Below are positions 1-12,700 of a DNA stretch of 64,000 nucleotides, in pieces. Below the pieces are notes generated by a model that was not told the origin of the DNA, did not search any database, and saw nothing but the letters and a program-made list of their open reading frames with translations. Each line of letters begins with the position of its first letter. The stretch's first letter is position 1. The position numbers and the translations under genes were made by a program. The DNA is taken from positions 992,501-1,056,500 of the forward strand of contig JAJTWR010000308.1 in the NCBI GenBank assembly GCA_021613335.1, in the 5' to 3' direction. This DNA is from Whitmania pigra (taxonomy: Eukaryota; Annelida; Clitellata; Hirudinida; Haemopidae).

Positions 1-1914
1 TGATGATGATGATGATGATGATGTTGACAGTAGTGATAATGATGATGATGATGATGATTGAGTATCCAGTAAGGCGTAGTAAAGCGTAGAGGAACTTTTA
101 TCAAGCCATCCCCATCAACACATATTCACATCTCCTGAGGCAGTGTGCTCATTCCAGCTTGCCAAATAAACGTCCACTCTAAACTTATGAAGGACCTGAT
201 TTATGCCTGAAACGCATTTTTCCCTCTCAATACATCGCCGCTTCCCCTGAGATTTCGTCATCGCTCCCTCACTCTGCTTCCCCGAGATTCCTCATCGACA
301 AAATTGTGGAAAAGGTGAACGTTGCACGAATAAAGGAAATAATAAGCCGTGCAACTCCTCTTGAAATATCATTTGCGAGATCGTAATGGCGGATGGGAGG
401 ATCAACTGCACTTCCATAAACGACAATCAACCAAAAAACCCTTCTGCCTCCTTGGAGACCATCCAAAGACCATAAAACATCCATAAATTTCCTTCCACAA
501 TCTCCTCATTCCAGGCTAATTTCCAATTTCTCCTCCCTAAAAAGGGCTTCATTTGAGCTTCGCAATGACATCTTTCCGTTCAGGCAGTCAAAGAAATCAT
601 CTTAATGCTGACTCTGGAAACAGTTCGACATCCCAGCGACACATCGGGCAACCGAGGTGACGCAGGGCCAATGAAAAAGCATCGTGGCAAGATAAAATGA
701 ATGGTGACCTTTTCCCGACCTCTTTCGTCATAAACACTTGTCTTTATAGGTAAACTTTGACCGACGTCATAAATATTCATGAAATTCTGGCCACACCTCC
801 GTGCTTTCTGTCAGCTCTGAAATTTCATATTGATTGAGTGGCCGAAGCTGGGCAGATTGAATTGCGAATGTGAGTAGTTTTGATTGATTCTCGAGTTCCT
901 CGCAAGACATGAATGCATGCCTTGAATGCGTTGAATGAATGAAGACGCTCAATGACCATGAATTCGAGGAGACAACAATGCAACCGCTTGACTGACGTCG
1001 ACTGATGGATTCGGCCATGTTTGCTAATTAATTATTCAGCAAATTCTCTGAATTTTCGATCAACTCTGACACGCTCATCGCCATTCTTTCTCTTTTCGAG
1101 TGAGTAACAACTTCCTAGAGCTTTTGGCACCGTCGAATTGCGCCGCAGAAGCTGAGCGTAAAGGAAGTACCGGACTCCAATAAAGACGGCTTTCGACACG
1201 GTTTTCTTCATTAGCAGCAGCATCTGATCCTCGAATAAAAACTTCAAACGAAGATGGAAGATGCTGAGATTAAGAAGGAGGGCGGTCCCGCTGACAGACG
1301 AGGATTAGGCAGAGTTGGAATGATCGCATTAATGATCCGACCTTAACAAGTAACCAGAGGATTTTAGCAAATATTTCTCGGAGATCAGAGTTTTGATTGA
1401 AATATTTTAAAATAATTATTTTCAATCCTTTACTTCGACGTGGAACAATTTCTTTTCTTTTTTTTTAAATTTATCTGAAGAATTTCTGTCGTCGTAATTT
1501 CCATCCTCGATCTGAATGACATTTTTCGTTTTGACCGACCAGTACACCTGCAATGACTCATTCGTGTAATTAAAATAGAACAACAGACACAAGAACATAA
1601 TAAATAACAAAAATATTATGTTATAATTAATAAAAATAATAAAGTAGTTAATATTAGTGAAACATGTATTTCCTGAGAATGTAAATAAATTGAGATGGAA
1701 CAATGTTCGACAAGAAGAGCAACTTGTCCGTTGTTGGAAACTTCCACTAATTTCCTGACTGGAGTGCTTCCACGTGTACTTGCGATGGAACCTTCGTGTT
1801 CGGAGACCTCACGCCATAAGTTTCCTTCTCGAGTACTCCATCTATCAATATCAAGTTCACTCTTCCATTCACTCTTTCACTAACTCATTCGCTCGCTCGC
1901 TCATTGGCTCCTTA

Positions 1915-2215
1915 ACTTTTTCATTCACTCCTACAATCACTCATTCACTCCTACAATCACTCATTCATTCCTACAACCACTCATTCACTCCTATAATCAC
2001 TCATTCACTCCTACAACCACTCATTCACTCCTACAACCACTCATTCACTCCTACAACCACTCATTCACTCCTACAACCACTCATTCACTCCTACAATCAC
2101 TCATTCACTCTTACAACCACTCATTCACTCCTACAACCACTCATTCACTCCTACAACCACTCATTCACTCCTACAATCACTCATTCACTCCTACAATCAC
2201 TCATTCACTCCTTCT
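1915..2215. repeat. 20-bp minisatellite, about 15 units
   Basis: The unit TCATTCACTCCTACAACCAC is repeated head to tail about 15 times. The most regular part, 1,981-2,220, is in perfect 20-bp register. Units differ mainly at one position (AACCAC versus AATCAC). Because 20 is not a multiple of three, all frames stay open by chance and give repetitive His/Ser/Thr-rich peptides, which I do not regard as coding. Confidence 0.95.
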
Positions 2216-2759
2216 TTCACTCGTCCGTTCACTCGTTCAAGCACCGTCAGTTGGTGTCTGGTTTGAGACAGGCGCTTGTAATGCGCTTGTTGACAGAGCG
2301 GTAGCGGCATAATGAGCTTGCTGAATAGGAAATGAAGCTATAAAAAATAATTTTATCGCCATCTAGCGGTCCGGCGCGGAATAACAGGAGGCCATTGTGT
2401 CTCCCAGAGGCTCTTCAGAGGCATGCGAACATGGCCGAATAAAAGATCGTTTTTAATTATTTCCAATTTTTTGTCATTTTTCATTCACTCCTCTGTCCTG
2501 CCTTCAATTCCTTTGGAACTCTTGAAGGACGATCTATCTTATATTCATGGGAATTTAATTAATTCCACTGCTTACCATGGAAATGCTCACTTCCACTTAA
2601 TGACCTCATTCGTTTCCTCACACTCATTACCAAGGTCTTCCTTATTTGTATAAACTTAACAAGTAATCTAAGAGTTTGTCTAAGTAATAATAATAAAGTA
2701 ATAAAATAAAATTAATATAATAAATAAAAATAATGACAATAATAGTAATGAAACAAATA

Positions 2760-2793
<34 letters not shown>

Positions 2794-3234
2794 GTAATGA
2801 TTATAATAACATAAAAAAGAAACAACTATTACGAAATATTATCAATTTAAAAAGGAAATTTCTAAAAATAAGACAAAGATTGTGACATTTGTTAGCGCAG
2901 ACAATTGCTGCAAGCATTACAAACCGGATGTACAGACATCTTGGTCATTCTTGCTCGAATTTTTTCAGTGAAAAACAATTATTTGAAATAAATGGGCTTT
3001 AAAATATAAGTTTATTTTTGTTTTTATTCAAATGAATATTCTTTTTAAAAAAATGTTTCTATAAATTTGCTTTTAAACGACAATTGTTTGTTTTCAAAAG
3101 TCGTGTTTTACTGGTTTTAAACTTTTCTTAATCTCCAGGTTTTCTTAATTTCGTTTATTTTGAGCGTCAATTTCCATTTGAAATCCAACAGAAATTCAAG
3201 CCATGTTTCTGTTCGTCACATCTCATCTCGATGA

Positions 3235-3310
3235 TGTGTGCTCGTGTGTTCGTGTGCGTTCGTGTGTTCGTGTGCTCGTGTGTTCGTGTGCGTTCGTGTG
3301 TTCGTGTGCC
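3235..3310. repeat. Short tandem repeat of CGTGTGTT/CGTGTGCT type
   Basis: Alternating CGTGTGTT, CGTGTGCT and CGTGTGCGTT units follow one another for about 75 bp. It is a simple low-complexity tandem with no coding sign. Confidence 0.85.
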
Positions 3311-3379
3311 CGGTAATGAAATTAACAACAATATCCACGTAGCTATGCTGTGATGACTTCGATGAATATCAAGATGCTG

Positions 3380-3670
3380 ATTATGATGTTTATAATAGAT
3401 TTACGATGACGATGGCGACGATGATGTTGACAATTGTCGGTAATGATAGTAATGATGTTGATAGATGTTGACTGTGATGATAATGATAATGCTGACTGTG
3501 ATGATGATAATAATGATGTTGACTGTGATGATAATGATGAAGTTGACAGATGATGACGCTGATGATAATGATGATGTTGACAGATGCTGACGCTGATGAT
3601 AATGATGATGTTGATGATAATGATGAAGTTGACAGATGCTGACGCTGATGATAATGATGATGTTGATGAT
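3380..3670. repeat. Degenerate GAT/GTT trinucleotide tandem directly before the first Robo exon
   Basis: Units like GATGATAATGATGATGTTGACAGATGCTGACGCT recur for nearly 300 bp. The plus frame reads as an Asp-rich run into the following Ig exon, but the acceptor CAG at 3,777-3,779 marks where coding should begin. Confidence 0.8.
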
Positions 3671-3779
3671 AATTTCGGAAGATCGAGAGCACCTTGGAAG
3701 TTCAAAACGAATGGAAATTATTTACTTCGGAATACTCCGTCCCACTGCGTAATGTCTTCCTTCCATCCATCTGCGACAG

Positions 3780-6574
3780 ATTTGATGCTTGAGGAGTTCA
3801 AGGACGCATCCATTCTTTCCACCGAGACCCCCCTGGGAGAACCGGTGGCTCTCCAGTGCAAACTCCAACACACTGACCATCATTCGGACACCAGCCAGGT
3901 GGAAAATGGTGTGACCTGGATGAAGGACGGAATGGTGGTTGAAGGTCGAGACAGGGTCAAGGTCGAATGGAATGGAACTCTTTACATCGAGGAGGTGAAG
4001 AAGGAGGATGCTGGCTTCTACACGTGTCTCATCTTTTCTTCCACCGGTCCTAAAGAGAGCAGACCCGTCAGACTGATGGTTTTAGGTTGGATTTTAAACT
4101 TCGTTTTTGTTTTTATTATTATTGTTATCGTTATTTTTATTTTTAATACTATTACTGCTGTTGCTGCTGCTGCTGTTGTTGTTGTTGTTGTTGTTGTCGT
4201 TGTTGTCATAAAGATTAACTTGAAAATCTGCTAAATAGAATGAATTCATAATCTATTTTCTTACAAAAGTAAATCATACTTTTTAAAACTATTAATGATT
4301 CATACTTTCTAAAGATCTGAGCTGTTCTCATTAAATATTTATTCTCGAGAAATTGAAAACATGAATACAAATGAGCGGTAGTAGATCGGATAATTGGAAG
4401 AAACGAATGTTGCAGAAAAGCCGCACATAAAGGAGGGTCCGGTTGGAGTGAAAGTGGAATTGGGGGGTGATGCCATGTTCCACTGCAGGGCAACTGGAGA
4501 TCCTGAACCAATCATGAGCTGGAGAAGGAAAGGTGGACATCTTCCTCAGAACAGGTGAACAGATGCTTTCATTTTCACGCCTCAGCTATTCCAGGTTCAG
4601 TATAAGAAACAATATTCATGCCAGTTTTTTTAAAATAACTGGGTTTTTTTAGCTGTTTATCTTGCAAATAAATAATTGTTTAACGCAAGACAGATATCAT
4701 ATTCAATTCTTATATTGCTGTCTATTCTTATAATTGAATAATTATTAAATTAACTTTATTTTAATAACTATAATTATAATATAATTAACCGATTTAATGA
4801 TAATAATTACAAGCATCCCTGTAATCAGTGACAACTTCAAAAAGGCCTCATCTGGTTCTTTCAATCGCAGGTCAAAGGTGCTCGGCAGTCAGAGTCTGTT
4901 GCTTAGCAACGTACAGGTGGATGACGAAGGTGAATACGTCTGCGTGGTTGAAAACACGGTGGGAAGGGACGAAAAGAGCGCCAAACTGGTTGTCCACGGT
5001 GAGCGATGTTTTCAATATCCCTGCCAAGTTATCATCTTTCACTTTTTACTTCTTAATCGAATCCGGACGACTAAGGAGTCATTAGTTATCCTGCTAATTC
5101 TGCACGACTGCCACGTTCTGGGATATTGAATGTAAAGGGAAATGATTTAGAATTAGTTTTTTTTTTATCAATTACTTATAAAAAGCACTGAAAACAGTGA
5201 ATAAGTGTGATTATAATAAATAAGAAACAAAAGCATTAATAATAATTAATTAATTAAGTAATTAATTTATAACGTAATTAAGTAATTAAGAACCAATCGC
5301 GAGAGTTGTTCCCACTCCCTTTGTCGCAAAAGAAACTTGTTCAATCAAAATAGTAAACATGTGATATAAAACAATAATAAATAAAATAATAATAAATAAA
5401 AATAAAATAAAATAAAACAATAATAAAAACAACAATAACTTGTTGTATTAATGTCGAACGTGTGGCGCGTTGAATAATAACATGTGGCCCGCTGAAGGCA
5501 GGCATCCTTAGGAAGTTGGAAAAGAAAAATTGATGCTGAGAGTTTGAAAGAGTCACATGACTGAACGTAACATGCGAATTCAATCCTTTCCTCCCACTCT
5601 GACATCTGTCGAGCAAAACGATTTTCGTTCCATCATTTTCCGAAGAAATGCAATTTGAGCACCAATCAACGTGTGAGATGCAATTTCTCAACAACAAGGC
5701 ATCACTCATTCATCCAAACAACCATCCAATCATCCATGGTCTACTCATTCATCCAACAGCCATCCACTTATCCACCCGTACGTCAGTCCATCCTTCCAAT
5801 CACCATCACACCTTCTTCATCTTTCTCCAGCGTCAGTGGCTCGTATGGATGAGAACGCTTCGGTTCGTGTGTCGCACCAACATCGTATGTATACACGTAC
5901 TCACGTACTCACCTATACACACACACACACACACACAGTCACCAACATCATACGTATATACATAGTCACCAACACACTCACAGGCACACGCACACAAGGA
6001 GTGTTTTCATTTGGACACTAAAGCATCGCTTGGTGCAAGACATGTGAAAATTGTCAATTCCTCGTTTGTTCTCGATTGCAAAAAAATGAAAAAATGAAAA
6101 GAAAAAATGATAAAACAACACAAAACAATAAAAATAAAAACAACAAAAATACAAACAACACAAAACAATACCAAACCAAAAATCTTCCTTCGATTCGACC
6201 CACGAACCTAATTTTCTCAGCAGGAATCTTTCCTTGGAAGTGAAATATTTTCAGAAACTTCAGAAGAATTGAAGAGATTGTCAAAATATAAAAACTAAAA
6301 GGAATTCCGTCTCAATAAGCAGATTGACACCTACAATAATAAATAATAATCAAATCATTTCTCGTCAGTTGATGTTTTTTTTTATGATTTACCATTTTCT
6401 CTTTCCTCTTCACAGTCCTTCCTTCGTTCGTTTTGACGCCAAAAAGTAAATCCGTGAACTTGGGTAGGAGGGTGACCTTGGAGTGTCAGGCAGAAGGATC
6501 ACCAACTCCCGAGGTCTTTTGGACCAAGGAAAATGACAAGGTGATGGTGGCATTTGTTATTATTATTATTATTA

Positions 6575-6625
<51 letters not shown>

Positions 6626-6688
6626 TATTATTATTATTATTATTATATTATTATTATTATTATTATATTATTATTATTATTATTATTA

Positions 6689-6752
<64 letters not shown>

Positions 6753-9700
6753 AGATTTTTATTTAATGAGTGGAATAAAAGCAATTTTAATAAGCTCATC
6801 ATAAATCTCTGCTTAACGAAATTCAATATCTTCGACAAAGCTTTTAAATATTTATTTTAACTTTATTAATTTCTTCCTTTCTTCTTAGCTAAATAATAAC
6901 AGTAATAACAATAAATTAATTGTGGCATTTAATTTTTCAGCTGCACATGTTGTCCGACAGAAAGTACGGAAGGATGTCAGTGGCAAAGTTTGGAAGTTTG
7001 ACTATTGAAAGAGTTCAGAAGGAAGATGGAGGCGTCTACCTCTGCCATGCTGAAAGTCTGGCTGGGAAAACAGTAGTTAAGACGAGATTGGAAGTCAAAG
7101 GTTGTTGTTGATGCTGATATTGTTGTTGTTGATGATGATGATGTTGTTGTTGTTGCTCTTATGTTCGAGGATGGTGAAGATGATGATGATATTGTTGTTG
7201 TTGTTCTTATTTTCGAGGATGGTGATGATGATGCTTTGTTGTCATTGATGATGATGTTGTTGTTGTTGTTGTTGTTGATGATAATAATGTTGTTGTTGTT
7301 GTTGATGATAATAATGTTGTTGTTGTTGATGATGATGTTGCTCTTATTGTCGAGGATGGTGATGATGATGGTTTTGTTGTTGATGATGATGTTGTTGTTG
7401 TGTGGTAACATTCCACCGATATCCACAAATTTAGCTTATTAATTTCATTTTTACAAGCTGACGATAGCCCAAAGAATTTATCTATTTATACATTTATTTA
7501 TATTTTAATTATTTCTTAGCAATATTTATAACAATAATAAATATTAACTCTACGTTAAATTATTTTAGGGCAATTTAAAAGTAATTGGTGCATTCGCTTT
7601 TATTTTGAAACGATGTTGAATATGTTCGAGGGGATTTTTGCCAGAGGGGCAGACTTAATTAGCTTTCATCCGCAGCTCTTTGTCAGCTGGAATTGAGGTC
7701 CAGCTTTGAATTGGAAAGAAATTTCAAATCCTTAAAAATTTAATCGCTCCTTTGAAGTGGATTTAATTTCAAATCGCCAAAAGCGATTGATCACGTTAAT
7801 TTTTCTTTTTCAACGATTGACGCATTTGAAACGTGATTCCACCAATCCGTCTCCTTCAATCGTCAACCACCTTTTTGTCGACATTTTGCACAGTTCAATT
7901 AATCAACTTAAATCCTGTAAATGCTAAACCGGATCATCTAGTCAGAACTCGAAATCTGTTTCCGCTTTTTTTCCGCTTAGAATGTTGAGACTTTCAATCT
8001 CTGAGAGTCACCAGGAAACAATAAATCATTTCTTTATATTGAGTGCCGATGCTCCTCTCGAGCTGAAAACATGTTTCAAAAACCAGCCGGAGTCAATCTG
8101 AAAATGAATGAGTTCGTGATGCGACAATAACGACTGGAATTACAATTTCCTGGCAAGAATCGCGCTATAAAAATGCAAAGTCTTTTCGAGGCAACAGCTC
8201 GATGAGGCATCAACTGCCCGGATTTGGATGGCTCGCTGCGATACGACGTAATTCAAATTTACGACCCTTCCTACTTATTTCAAACAACGGGCGGGTTTGA
8301 AGATGAATTGAAGACTTTTTAGTAAAATAAAATATAATATAATAAAATGAAATAAAATGAAATGAATAAATGGGTAGCAGAGACTTTAGTCATCATTAAG
8401 ACGCCATTTCACAGGAGGGTGGCCTCCGAAAACGATTTTAAAAGATTTTCCATTCGCGATCGAAGCAAACAAACTCGGACCCACGAAAGAAGGAGTTCCC
8501 GGAAAGTCAGTTTGTTTTAATTTGCTTGACAACGTCGTTGCTAAGCCGGTCACGTGCTTCCGTCCTATGATGTAGAAGCTGAGTCGCACGTGGTCCTGAG
8601 ATTAAGTGCCCGCATAATTTACTTTCTTTGCTTTCACCCCCCTGTTACAGAGAGAACGTTCTTGTCGCGAAAGAAAAAAAAAAATTTTTTTTTCTTGAAT
8701 TAAAATTTTCCTCCGAAGGATGAAAAAAGTGAGCAGATGTTTGAGGTGGGATGGTGTTTCAATGATTCCCCAATTGATTTACTGTTTGCACGAAGGTTCA
8801 AATCTTGTTGAAACTTCTGTTTGGTGTCAAGATGGTTTTTAATCAAACTGGACTTTTTGCAAAGTTTCTCTCGGAAGGGATCACTTGAACCATCAATCAC
8901 CGACAAGTCACCACTGGATTAACATCCGAGTTGGAACTTCATCGCTTTCTTTATTTATCAGCAAAAATTATTTTTTGCTCCTCATTCGCTTCCATTATTT
9001 GTCATTTCTCAGATCCGGTGTTCCGATCGACTTTTCTGTCTAATTAATATTCAACGTTTCATTTCATTGCTCTGGAGTCATGATATCGATGGCCGCAGCC
9101 CTCGACAAACATTCATATCGTCATTTCATTTCCATCTTCCTCCTTGAAAAGGAAAATGAAAAAGAAATTTCTGAAAGAACTAACAGGACCACCAAAAGGC
9201 AAAACTTTCGTTCATTTCAGAAGTCACTTTCGTCAACACTCGCCTACCTCCAATCATCCTCCTGGGCTTCCAGGACCAAATTCTGCCCCTGAAGACCACC
9301 GCCATCCTCCTCTGCAACGTAACCGGTGACCCTCCGCCGGTGGTATCCTGGTTCAAGAACGGAAAACTACTTCTGCTCTTCGAACCAAAGTTCAAAATGC
9401 TCGACGATGGGACGTTGATGATTACAGGTTGGCCGACTGAGTATAGCTTTTGTAGAAGATTGTTTAATCCGTGTTAATTCTAATAATTATATTATTATAC
9501 AATAATTATATGGTTAAACAATTATTTTACCATTTCCAGCGCTGGACTCTGGAGATGCAGGGATGTACACGTGCAAGGCTTCGAGTGAAACTGGAGAAGC
9601 TTCATGGAGTGCCAGATTGCGGGTGGAGCCACACACCGACACCTCCATCATTTTCAAAAGGACTCCTGAACCCCATACCTACCCCGGTCCACCGATAAAA

Positions 9701-12700
9701 CTTCATGCTTCAGAAATAAAAGATTCTAGCATTCGATTGTCATGGAAACCGAATCCGGACTCTGGTTATTCGCAGGTCACTTCCTTTGCCGTGGAGTACT
9801 TCAGCCACGAGAGCGGAGAAGTTTGTTTAGTTTGTTTGTTTTTAAAATTTTAAACAAGTTTTTTGATGCAATAAAAATCTCGGAAACGTTTACAGAGAAC
9901 TAAAAAGAAAATACAATAAAAATAAAAAAAAGAGGAACTGCATGAAATTGCAGATTCTAAACTCGTTTCTTAACCAACGGAAATTTAAAACCAAAAATCG
10001 TTTATTGTTGTTTAAAGTCATCGATCACGAGTGTGAGTTGGTTGTTGAAATTATTTTGTGTTCAATTATTTCATACTTTCACATTTTTGGACAAACTGAC
10101 TCGATCACAAATAATTTTAATTTCAAAAATTTCCAAAAGACGTGACCAAAACCGTAAACAAATGTGTTAAATCTTTTTAAAAATTTGTTGCAAAAATGTT
10201 TCGAGCAATAAAAACGTTTTGAGGATGAGCAGAATTATTCAATCCACTTCTGAAGCACCGAAGAACATTTTCTGTACTTGTTCAGCGTAAATAACTTCGT
10301 CCATCCAATAATGAAACCTGATTATTTGGGGAATCAATAAGAAATTGTTTTTTCAAGGCGGATATTTCAATACGAAACCCTTAAGTCCCCAGCTACTTCT
10401 TCCTCTCGTGTTTCACGCGATGTTCCGGGACTTCAATTAGCGATTTGTTATGAAGATATTGCGTGGCTCTGACACCTCCGTACCGCTTACAATGCTTTTA
10501 TTTTTTCCATTTTTCGCGTCTCTGGGGAGTGAATGGCGACCTGATTACATTCCTGCAAGACATGGGAACGTACGATTCTCTTTCGTTACAAGAAACTTAA
10601 AAATTCTCCGCTCATGAAGTTGCCTTCCTCATTGAGCGAGCTGACAGCGCATTCATTAAACATCCTTTCAGAGCCAAAAGTGTTTTGAAAAACATTCTCT
10701 TTGGACGAGTCAGAAATGAGAAGAAAAATTCATCGTTTCACATCAGAGAAACACATCAGCAGATGGCGAGAGGATGCTCATCGATGCCGCCCATTTTTAA
10801 TTTACGTTGTTGGGCAACACTCGGCCAACTGGTCTTGATTTTCGAGTATTTGGTGACCTCTGCTTGGAGGATGATAAATTGGATTTCCTTGCAATTCATT
10901 ACGATTGTTAAGCGATGCAGGATTAGCATGAATTCTTCAAAATCCATTGGCAAATTGAGGTTACCCGACCTTTGCTGTGTTATCTCTCGAACGCTTTATT
11001 CCACTTCACCAGTCCTTCTTTGAGTTTTGAAAGACAAATATGTGCTTTCATATTCCTTGCTATTTTCTAAAATCTATTTCCTTAATATTTTCTGAAAATA
11101 GAAACTCAAACGCTAATAAAAATATGCAAATGTGAAATCTTCTGCGCCCGAATTGACGATGATACGACAACTAATGACAGGGTTGGACGAGAGTCTCTGA
11201 AAATGTCAAAGAAACATTTTTCACGGTGAGGAATCTTCTGCCCGGCACTGCTTACATGTTCCTTGTAAGGGCTCAGAATTCTCACGGAATCAGTTTTCCC
11301 AGTCAGGTGGCTATTGTCAAAACCAAAGGTGAGAAACTCATGGCCACTTTCAGGAACTCTGTATCACATAGTCTATAAATAGTCCTTAGTCCTTAAACTA
11401 TTATAAATTTATTGTAAAGTTTCCTCGCCTTAACAAATTCTGATTTTATTTTAACAGCACGGCATTATAAACTTTATTCAAAGTGCCTTTTTTTGTCTCT
11501 TTGTTCGAGCAAAATGATTGCCATAAATGTTCCACTCAAACTCATTAGTATTCCAAACGTAAATAACCACGTTAGAAACAGAAATGTCGATCACAGGGAG
11601 CGGCAACACCGAAACAAACTTCCAGCAAACAGAAGAAAGCCAAAACTTCATTTCGTCGACTCCGCATCGTTTTCACCTTTCATCCCATCACGCCGTCCAC
11701 ATGGTCGTGGTAAAACTTCACCAACCTCCGAGTTCTGACGTCGGTTCGACGCATGTAAGAGTTCGTTGGGACGTGAGATCGCCTGTTAACAGTCAGCAGT
11801 TGTCCCGTCACGTCGAAGGCTTTCACATCAGATACTGCGTTCTGCCCGATCTGAAGTTGGAGCGCAAGCAGGGACCCGGCTTAGATTCCAGTCAGTTTGC
11901 CACTCAAACCGTCAACGATCCTTACGCGCGTTCCTATTACGTCCACGATTTGGAAGAGAACACTCGCTACATGTTCTACATTCAGCCCTACCACAATTCC
12001 ACGGCCAAACCAGCAAGCAATAAAATTTTTGTGAAAACCAAGGAAGACGGTGAGTAGTTGCATAAATTTCCATTCTTAAACGTCTGCTCGTGTTTCAATG
12101 TCGCCGACCTTTGACCTGCAGTTCCATCGGCACCTCCGACCAATATCCAGGCCACTGTCCTGGAAAACAACACTCTCAAACTGACGTGGATGCCTCCACC
12201 AAAGTCGCATCAAAATGGTCTTCTCGTAGGGTACAAGGTAATTTGGCGATTATTATTTTCTGGTTTTTTTTATTTTATTTTTTTTTCAAGTTACTAATCG
12301 GCAGTAAAATAAAATACCTTAATTTTTATCAAGGTATACGTTTCTGCAAATGATTCACACGTGCAAAAGGACGTGTGGTTGAATTCGACGGCAGAGATGG
12401 CTTACATTCATAACCTCAATACGGCCAACACCTACCAAATCCAAATCTCTGCCTACAGCAACGCCGGAGAAGGTCAGGTCAGCGAGCCGATCGTTTTAGG
12501 TGAGGTCAACGTTCCCCAGGTTTGATTAGATATTATTTAGATGTGCTGAAAGGTCATTTGCGTAAGGGTCGTGGAGTTCACAACTAACGAAAGGTTGGCA
12601 AGATGATATTGAGATGGAATTCAAGTTCGACGTTGATTTATTTCTCTGAGTAATGATTTGAGCTCCGTTTTCATTATCAGGTTTCCGTGACAATGCCGCC

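Larger units (their letters stand above)
1..3779. other. Non-coding stretch upstream of the Roundabout exons
   Basis: I see no convincing exon here. Short open frames exist on both strands but lack family motifs and splice context. The stretch starts inside a GAT-type trinucleotide tract, contains a 20-bp minisatellite (about 1,915-2,215), a (TAA)n-like patch near 2,760-2,795, a tandem CGTGTGTT-type repeat at 3,235-3,310 and a GATGATAATGATGTTGAC-like tandem at about 3,380-3,670. It is probably intron or upstream sequence of the Roundabout gene, whose signal peptide and first Ig domain should lie to the left. Confidence 0.5.

Noticed and set aside
1774..2304. 176-codon His/Ser/Thr-rich repetitive frame, which could look like a repeat protein or a CRISPR-like array
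   Set aside because: A 20-bp unit without spacers is a minisatellite; the register is not a multiple of three and no unique spacers exist, so it is neither a gene nor a CRISPR array.
3343..3705. His/Ser-rich minus-strand frames
   Set aside because: They are translations of a degenerate GAT/GTT tandem repeat with no motif or splice context.
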